NCBI GenBank assembly: GCA_946548085.1
Contig: CAMNPN010000038.1
Span: forward strand, 33,624-97,623
Length of the DNA stretch: 64,000 nt
Direction of reading: 5' to 3'
Source: an uncultured Prevotella sp.
Lineage (GTDB): Bacteria > Bacteroidota > Bacteroidia > Bacteroidales > Bacteroidaceae
This document shows, piece by piece, positions 59,510 to 64,000 of this stretch (positions are counted from its first letter, which is position 1; every line of letters starts with the position of its first letter). A program made the position numbers and the translations under genes. The notes under the pieces are model-generated. The model ran no database searches and had not been told where the DNA came from. It was given only the letters and a program-made list of their open reading frames with translations.

Positions 59510-60336
59510 GTGAAGCGCCAGGCCCCATCGGCATCTTCGACAGCGGCTATGGCGGTCTGACCATCCTTCATGGTATCCGCCAGCTACTCCCCCAATACAG
59601 TTATCTCTATCTGGGCGACAATGCCCGGGCTCCCTACGGTCCACGCTCTTTCGACGTGGTCTACGAGTTTACGCGCCAAGCCGTACAACGACTCTTCGAG
59701 ATGGGGTGCCACCTTGTCATCTTAGGTTGCAATACCGCCTCGGCGAAGGCCCTGCGCACCATCCAGCAGCACGACCTGCCGCTGTGGGACACAGAGCGCC
59801 GTGTGCTGGGCGTTATCCGCCCGACGGCAGAAGTCATCGGCTCACTCACGAAATCGCGCCACGTAGGCATTCTCGCCACTGAGGGCACCATCAAGAGTGA
59901 GAGTTACAATCTCGAGATTCAGAAACTCTATCCCGACATCAAGGTCTCTGGCGTGGCCTGCCCCTTCTGGGTGCCGCTGGTAGAATACAACGAGGCCGAC
60001 TCTCCTGGCGCCGACTACTTCGTGAAGAAGCGCATCGACCAGATCATGGCCTTAGACCCACTGATTGATGCCGTTATCCTCGGCTGCACCCACTACCCGC
60101 TGCTCATGCCAAAGATCAGGAAATACATGCCAGCCGGCGTGCGTATCGTCGCCCAGGGCGACTATGTCGCCCGCAGCCTCAAAGACTACCTTGAGCGTCA
60201 TCCGCAGATAGAACAGAAGTGCTCGAAGAACGCCTCTGTACAATACCTCACCACAGAGAATCCCGATAAGTTCAGGGAGCAGGCGCAAATCTTCCTCAAC
60301 GAAGCCGTCGAAGTACGCAACATCACCATCGGCTAA
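59506..60336 (+). CDS. murI: Glutamate racemase
   Basis: A 276-aa racemase. IGIFDSGYGGLT at the N-terminus includes the conserved Asp12, and both catalytic cysteines are present in LGCNTASAKA and LGCTHYPLL. It makes D-glutamate for peptidoglycan. The ATGA overlap with the third ompH makes it the end of the uppS-bamA-ompH envelope operon. Confidence 0.96.
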   Translation: MSEAPGPIGIFDSGYGGLTILHGIRQLLPQYSYLYLGDNARAPYGPRSFDVVYEFTRQAVQRLFEMGCHLVILGCNTASAKALRTIQQHDLPLWDTERRVLGVIRPTAEVIGSLTKSRHVGILATEGTIKSESYNLEIQKLYPDIKVSGVACPFWVPLVEYNEADSPGADYFVKKRIDQIMALDPLIDAVILGCTHYPLLMPKIRKYMPAGVRIVAQGDYVARSLKDYLERHPQIEQKCSKNASVQYLTTENPDKFREQAQIFLNEAVEVRNITIG

Positions 60337-60342
60337 AAAAAG

Positions 60343-60366
60343 AAGTCCCACCGATTGGCGGGACTT
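60343..60366. terminator. Bidirectional terminator between murI and gyrB
   Basis: AAGTCCC and GGGACTT form a 7-bp stem (60343-60349/60360-60366), with A-runs on the left and a T-rich stretch on the right, between convergent genes. Confidence 0.75.
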
Positions 60367-60388
60367 TACTTTTCTTATTACTTTTATT

Positions 60389-60416
60389 ACTTACAACTTA
60401 CATCTTACATTTACGC
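60389..60416. repeat. 7-bp word repeat at the gyrB 3' end
   Basis: ACTTACA at 60389 and 60396, TCTTACA at 60403 and TTTACGC at 60410. The last heptamer contains the gyrB stop codon. Confidence 0.65.
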
Positions 60417-62387
60417 GTCGATGTTAGCGTAGGTAGCATTCTTTTCAATGAATTCACGGCGGGGCTCTACGTCGTCACCCATAAGCATAGAGAATATCTC
60501 GTCGGCCTCGGCGGCATTCTCGATGCTCACCTGCTTCAGCAAGCGGTTCTCGGGGTTCATGGTGGTCTCCCAGAGCTGCTCGGGGTTCATCTCACCCAGA
60601 CCTTTGTAGCGCTGGGTGTGCAGGGCCTTGTCGTCGCCGTTGCCTGCCACATACTTGTCGATGAAGGCCTGGCGCTGCTGCTCGGTGTAGCAGTACTCGG
60701 AGTACTTCTTATAGGTACACTTATAGAGCGGCGGTGTGGCGATGTAGAGGTGACCACCCTGTATCACCTGCGGCATGAAGCGGTAGAAGAGGGTCATGAT
60801 AAGCGTGTCGATGTGCGAGCCATCGACGTCGGCATCGGTCATGATGATAATCTTATCGTAGCGCAGCTTGTCGATGTTGGCCTCCTTCGAGTCCTCACCG
60901 TCTACGCCGAAGCGCACACCGATACTCTGGATGATGTTCATCACCGACTCGGCCTCGAACACACGGTGCCACTGCACTTTCTCCACGTTCAGGATCTTTC
61001 CCCTCAGGGGCAGGATGGCCTGGAAGTGACGGTCGCGACCCTGCTTGGCGGAACCGCCTGCGGAGTCACCCTCGACGAGGAATATCTCGCAGTCTTTCGG
61101 ATCCTTGTTCGAGCAGTCGGCCAGCTTGCCGGGCAGTCCGCCGCCCGTCATGGGGTTCTTGCGCTGCACACTCTCACGGGCCTTGCGGGCAGCGATACGG
61201 GCCGTAGCAGCCAGGATCACCTTCTCGCAGATGGTGTGGGCCTCTTTCGGATGCTCCTCCAGGTAGTTGGTCATCGCCTCGCCCACGGCCTTCTGCACGG
61301 CACCGTTCACCTCAGAGTTACCCAGCTTCGTCTTCGTCTGGCCCTCGAACTGAGGCTCAGCCACCTTCACGGAGATGATGGCCGTGAGGCCCTCGCGGAA
61401 GTCGTCCTGGGCCACCTCGATCTTAGCCTTCTCGATCTGCTTGCGCAGCTGGTCATCCTCGTCGGCATACTTCTTCAGACAGCGTGCCAGGGCGATGCGG
61501 AAGCCCGTCAGGTGGGTACCGCCCTCAATGGTGTTGATATTGTTCACGTAAGAGTGGATGTTCTCCGAGTAGTCGCTGTTGTAGAGCAGGGCCACCTCGA
61601 TGGGCACACCGTCCTTCTCCGTCTTCAGACAGATGGGGTCGCCGATGATCGACGTGCGGTGACGGTCGACGTAGCGCACGAACTCCTTCAGGCCCTCCTT
61701 GGCGTGGAACACCTCGGGCTCTTTCAGCTTACCCTCCTCGTCGGGGCGCAGGTCGGTGAGCGTGATGGTGATGCCGGCATTCAGATAGGCCAGCTCGCGC
61801 ATACGGCGGGCGATGATATCATATTTATATTCGGTGGTGGTGAAGATGGTGGCGTCGGGCCAGAACTGCTGGCGGGTACCCGTCAGGTCGGTGTCGCCCA
61901 CGATCTTCACGTCGTAGAGGGGCTTACCCTTCTCGTACTCCTGCTGGTAGATATGTCCGTTGCGGAACACCTGCGACAGCATGTGGGTGGAGAGGGCGTT
62001 CACACAGCTCACGCCGACGCCGTGCAGACCGCCAGAGACCTTATACGAGCCTTTGTCGAACTTACCGCCGGCATGGAGCACGGTCATCACGACCTCGAGG
62101 GCCGACTTGTGCATCTTCTCGTGCTCGTCGACGGGGATACCGCGGCCGTTGTCCTGCACGGTGATCGAGTTGTCCTCGTTGATAGTCACCTCGATATGGG
62201 TGCAGTAGCCCGCCATTGCCTCGTCGATGGAGTTGTCGACGGTCTCGTTGACCAGATGATGGAGTCCCTTCTCGCTGATATCGCCGATATACATGGCTGG
62301 GCGCTTGCGAACGGCCTCGAGGCCCTCAAGCACCTGAATGTTACTCGCGGAATAATTCTCTTCTTGGATCAGTTGTTCTTCTGTCAT
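60411..62387 (-). CDS. gyrB: DNA gyrase subunit B
   Basis: A 658-aa type IIA topoisomerase subunit. ATP-site motifs: NETVDNSIDEAMAG, NGRGIPVDEH, GGLHGVGVSCVNALS and the QTKTKL lysine region; TOPRIM motifs: EGDSAGGSAKQGRD and MTDADVDGSHI. The length is that of the short GyrB form without the proteobacterial insert. With GyrA (not here) it introduces negative supercoils. A TACCTTTG promoter lies 87 bp upstream. Confidence 0.96.
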   Translation of the reverse strand: MTEEQLIQEENYSASNIQVLEGLEAVRKRPAMYIGDISEKGLHHLVNETVDNSIDEAMAGYCTHIEVTINEDNSITVQDNGRGIPVDEHEKMHKSALEVVMTVLHAGGKFDKGSYKVSGGLHGVGVSCVNALSTHMLSQVFRNGHIYQQEYEKGKPLYDVKIVGDTDLTGTRQQFWPDATIFTTTEYKYDIIARRMRELAYLNAGITITLTDLRPDEEGKLKEPEVFHAKEGLKEFVRYVDRHRTSIIGDPICLKTEKDGVPIEVALLYNSDYSENIHSYVNNINTIEGGTHLTGFRIALARCLKKYADEDDQLRKQIEKAKIEVAQDDFREGLTAIISVKVAEPQFEGQTKTKLGNSEVNGAVQKAVGEAMTNYLEEHPKEAHTICEKVILAATARIAARKARESVQRKNPMTGGGLPGKLADCSNKDPKDCEIFLVEGDSAGGSAKQGRDRHFQAILPLRGKILNVEKVQWHRVFEAESVMNIIQSIGVRFGVDGEDSKEANIDKLRYDKIIIMTDADVDGSHIDTLIMTLFYRFMPQVIQGGHLYIATPPLYKCTYKKYSEYCYTEQQRQAFIDKYVAGNGDDKALHTQRYKGLGEMNPEQLWETTMNPENRLLKQVSIENAAEADEIFSMLMGDDVEPRREFIEKNATYANIDA

Positions 62388-62473
62388 CTTATATAATTAC
62401 AATTTACTATTTCTTAGTCAAGCAAAGCGCATACGGGTCCGATTGATGATTCGCCTTTTGCGAATTGCGTCTG

Positions 62474-62481
62474 CAAAGGTA
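62474..62481 (-). promoter_or_regulatory. -7 promoter element of gyrB
   Basis: TACCTTTG on the minus strand followed by CAGACGC, 87 bp before the gyrB ATG. Confidence 0.65.
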
Positions 62482-62533
62482 CGAAAAAAAACTCAGATAA
62501 ACATAGTTTATCTGCTAAAAAAACACAAAAAAG

Positions 62534-62562
62534 AAACCGCAGTCTTTGGGGGACTGCGGTTT
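62534..62562 (-). terminator. Intrinsic terminator of rpsT
   Basis: AAACCGCAGTC and GACTGCGGTTT form an 11-bp stem over a 7-nt loop, followed on the minus strand by C and six Ts. Confidence 0.92.
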
Positions 62563-62575
62563 ACTTTTGTTTATT

Positions 62576-62672
62576 GCTGATAGCTTATTGCTTATAGCTG
62601 ATTGCTTTGCAAGCCTTTCAGCTCAAGAGCGAATCATCTCTAAGCTATAAACTTAAAACTATAAACTAAAGT
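62576..62672. repeat. Two 7-bp word repeats downstream of rpsT
   Basis: Five heptamers at 62576-62610 (GCTGATA, GCTTATT, GCTTATA, GCTGATT, GCTTTGC) and four at 62645-62672 (CTATAAA, CTTAAAA, CTATAAA, CTAAAGT) share the period but not the word. The last one covers the rpsT stop codon. Confidence 0.75.
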
Positions 62673-62917
62673 TTGTTGACGTGGAGTGCCAGGCTCGACT
62701 TCAGGTTGGCTGCCTTGTTCTTGTGGATGATGTTCGTCTTGGCGAGCTTGTCAAGCATCTTCTGCACCTTCGGATACAGGGCGGTTGCCTCTTCCTTGTT
62801 AGTCATAGCGCGCAGCTTGCGCACAGCGTTACGCATCGTCTTTGCGTAGTAGTGATTGTGAAGCGCCTTCTTCTTGTCCTGGCGGATTCTCTTCACAGAT
62901 GATTTGTGGTTTGCCAT
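62666..62917 (-). CDS. rpsT: 30S ribosomal protein S20
   Basis: An 83-aa basic protein of the usual S20 length: [35 protein letters not shown], then the C-terminal [26 protein letters not shown]. It binds 16S rRNA early in 30S assembly. It is a single gene with a strong terminator. Confidence 0.96.
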   Translation of the reverse strand: MANHKSSVKRIRQDKKKALHNHYYAKTMRNAVRKLRAMTNKEEATALYPKVQKMLDKLAKTNIIHKNKAANLKSSLALHVNKL

Positions 62918-62974
62918 TTTTTTGTTAAATGTTTAATTAATAAATAATGAATTAAAGCCTGTGGGTCTTACGTC

Positions 62975-63044
62975 CGTCAACCGTCAACTGTAAACTGTAA
63001 ACCGTAAACTGTAAACTGTAAACCGTAAACCGTAAACTGTAAAA
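62975..63044. repeat. Longest 7-bp word repeat (ten units)
   Basis: Ten consecutive heptamers of the set CGTCAAC, TGTAAAC, CGTAAAC and TGTAAAA between rpsT and tRNA-Glu. These are the same words, in the complementary sense, as at murF, tatC and pnuT. Confidence 0.9.
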
Positions 63045-63131
63045 TAGACCGCCCTGGGCAACCCTTGCGGGTCTCCACCACCTTTCCCGGCAAGCCGGTA
63101 GCACTTGGCTGTGCAGATGGCAGATTTAATG

Positions 63132-63203
63132 TAGTCCCTAGGAGAGTCGAACTCCTCTTTAGAGAATGAAAATCTCTCGTCCTAACCGATAGACGAAGGG
63201 ACC
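63132..63203 (-). tRNA. tRNA-Glu (TTC)
   Basis: A complete cloverleaf on the minus strand: acceptor GGTCCCT/AGGGACT, D loop with GGTTAGGA, anticodon stem AGAGA/TCTCT with loop TTTTCAT (anticodon TTC), and T loop TTCGACT. The 3' CCA is not encoded, unlike tRNA-Pro in this window. Confidence 0.95.
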
Positions 63204-63223
63204 ATCTGCTGTTAAAGCGGGTG

Positions 63224-63231
63224 CAAAGGTA
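63224..63231 (-). promoter_or_regulatory. -7 promoter element of tRNA-Glu
   Basis: TACCTTTG on the minus strand followed by CACCCGC, 20 bp before the first tRNA base. Confidence 0.65.
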
Positions 63232-63240
63232 CAAAATTAA

Positions 63241-63268
63241 AGTGAAGAGTGAAGAGTGAAGAGTGAAG
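63241..63268. repeat. 7-bp tandem repeat AGTGAAG x4
   Basis: Four perfect AGTGAAG heptamers in tandem between the tRNA-Glu promoter and recO. Confidence 0.9.
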
Positions 63269-63349
63269 AATCTGACATTATTTAAGTATTATTAACTAAA
63301 CCAAACCCGTTTCCTCTCGCTCCGGGCTCCACTTCTCACTTTTTATTCG

Positions 63350-63357
63350 TACCTTTG
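63350..63357 (+). promoter_or_regulatory. -7 promoter element of recO (near-leaderless)
   Basis: TACCTTTG followed by CAGCCGT and then the recO ATG; seven bases separate them. Confidence 0.65.
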
Positions 63358-63364
63358 CAGCCGT

Positions 63365-64000
63365 ATGCTGACAAAGACTCAGGCCATCGTACTCCACGCC
63401 CTCAAGTATGGCGAGACGAGAATGATCGTGGACATGTTCACCAAAGCGCACGGACGACTGTCGTTCATGGTGAGCATCCCCAAGTCGCCCCGTGCCAAAG
63501 TGAAGAAACAGCTCTTCCAGCCCCTGACACTATTGGAGGCCGAGACCGACGTGCGGCCCACGGCACAGCTGCAGAAACTGAAGGACCTGCGCCTCGCCCA
63601 CCCCTTCGTGTCGCTACCCTTCCACCCTCACAAGCTCGCCATCTCGCTCTTCGTCGCCGAGTTCCTCTATTTCGCCCTGCGCTCCGAGCAGCGCAACGAG
63701 CCGCTCTTCGACTACATCTACAGCAGCATCCAGTGGCTCGACAGCCAGACAGACCGCTTCGCCAACTTCCACCTCGTGTTCCTCATGCGGCTGAGCCGAT
63801 TCCTTGGCTTCTACCCGAACCTCGACGACTACCAGACGGGCGACTACTTCGACCTGCGCGAGAGCACCTTCTGCAGCCAGCCCCCACTCCACCACGACTT
63901 CCTGCAGCCCGACGAGGCCGCCAAGCTGCAGCTCATGATGCGCATGGACTACCCCACGATGCACCTCTTCCGCCTCTCCCACCACGAGCGCAACCGCCTG
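63365..64000 (+). CDS. recO: DNA repair protein RecO, 3' partial
   Basis: The frame is open from ATG 63365 to the window end (212 codons). MLTKTQAIVLHALKYGETRMIVDMFTKAHGRLSFMV is the RecO N-terminal OB-fold, followed by LEAETDVRPTAQLQKLKDLRLAHPF and the helical domain (ISLFVAEFLYFALR). RecO loads RecA with RecR in gap repair. The zinc-finger and C-terminal parts lie outside. It probably starts on a leaderless transcript. Confidence 0.92.
   Translation, partial: MLTKTQAIVLHALKYGETRMIVDMFTKAHGRLSFMVSIPKSPRAKVKKQLFQPLTLLEAETDVRPTAQLQKLKDLRLAHPFVSLPFHPHKLAISLFVAEFLYFALRSEQRNEPLFDYIYSSIQWLDSQTDRFANFHLVFLMRLSRFLGFYPNLDDYQTGDYFDLRESTFCSQPPLHHDFLQPDEAAKLQLMMRMDYPTMHLFRLSHHERNRL

Noticed and set aside
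60618..62396. 592-codon plus-strand frame opposite gyrB
   Set aside because: Antisense shadow of gyrB, whose motifs are complete.

Overview
The window looks like a chromosomal segment of a Prevotella-type bacterium (Bacteroidales, Prevotellaceae sensu lato). The evidence is the Bacteroidetes -7 promoter motif TAnnTTTG in front of at least two dozen transcription units on both strands, Bacteroidales-restricted families (DUF6242, DUF6089), a KorAB pair, a TonB receptor plus PnuC-type transporter behind a TPP riboswitch, and TGS-fused nucleoside kinase. Most of it is ordinary housekeeping DNA, densely packed into short operons. No phage, complete insertion sequence or CRISPR array is visible.

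Layout. 1-2192 (+): Fe-S assembly factor (5' cut), lpxH, kdgK. 2256-6095 (-): two tandem CotH-kinase lipoproteins. 6282-10220 (-): ackA, pta, cdaA, folP. 10340-15115 (+): murF, a lipoprotein and a large secreted protein. 15241-16293 (+): tRNA-Pro and an AEC carrier. 16303-20345 (-): tatA, tatC and two Fe-S proteins with twin-arginine motifs. 20749-24242 (-): helix-hairpin-helix protein and two NSS transporters. 24347-24739 (+): VanZ-like protein. 24744-28374 (-): fadD, prfB, a 52-aa membrane peptide and a CYTH protein. 28481-31006 (+): upp, RsbW-like kinase, STAS protein and (p)ppGpp synthetase. 31098-37108 (-): SLC13 carrier, then a LytS/LytTR system behind two secreted proteins. 37272-42029 (-): korB, korA, TGS/uridine-kinase protein. 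42195-47927 (+): Na/Pi symporter, an AT-rich non-coding stretch, TPP riboswitch, TonB receptor, pnuT. 48343-52059 (+): serpin, pckA. 52308-60336 (+): envelope cluster DUF6242-DUF6089-uppS-bamA-ompH x3-murI. 60411-62917 (-): gyrB and rpsT. 63132-63203 (-): tRNA-Glu. 63365-end (+): recO, cut by the window edge.

The most unusual content is repeated DNA. (1) Three intergenic arrays of palindromes (11819-12016, 20448-20600, 44295-44382) share an exact 22-bp period and array-level dyad symmetry, although each uses a different palindrome; two also share a GCCGCC/GGCGGC hairpin and a CCATGT box upstream. (2) About fifteen short runs of degenerate 7-bp (sometimes 8-bp) tandem words, each locus with its own word, often occur as inverted arms of a hairpin. 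Several lie in-frame in genes: a 100-bp hairpin in murF, the C-terminus of tatC, the signal peptide of the third ompH, and linkers in a lipoprotein and a LytTR regulator. I do not know an established name for either class in this lineage.

Functional themes: the Tat genes sit with two of their likely substrates; a partner-switch pair is translationally coupled to an alarmone synthetase; a histidine kinase with a His-rich external loop follows a Gly/Met-rich secreted protein. All calls come from reading sequence and ORF translations by eye; no database search was run.
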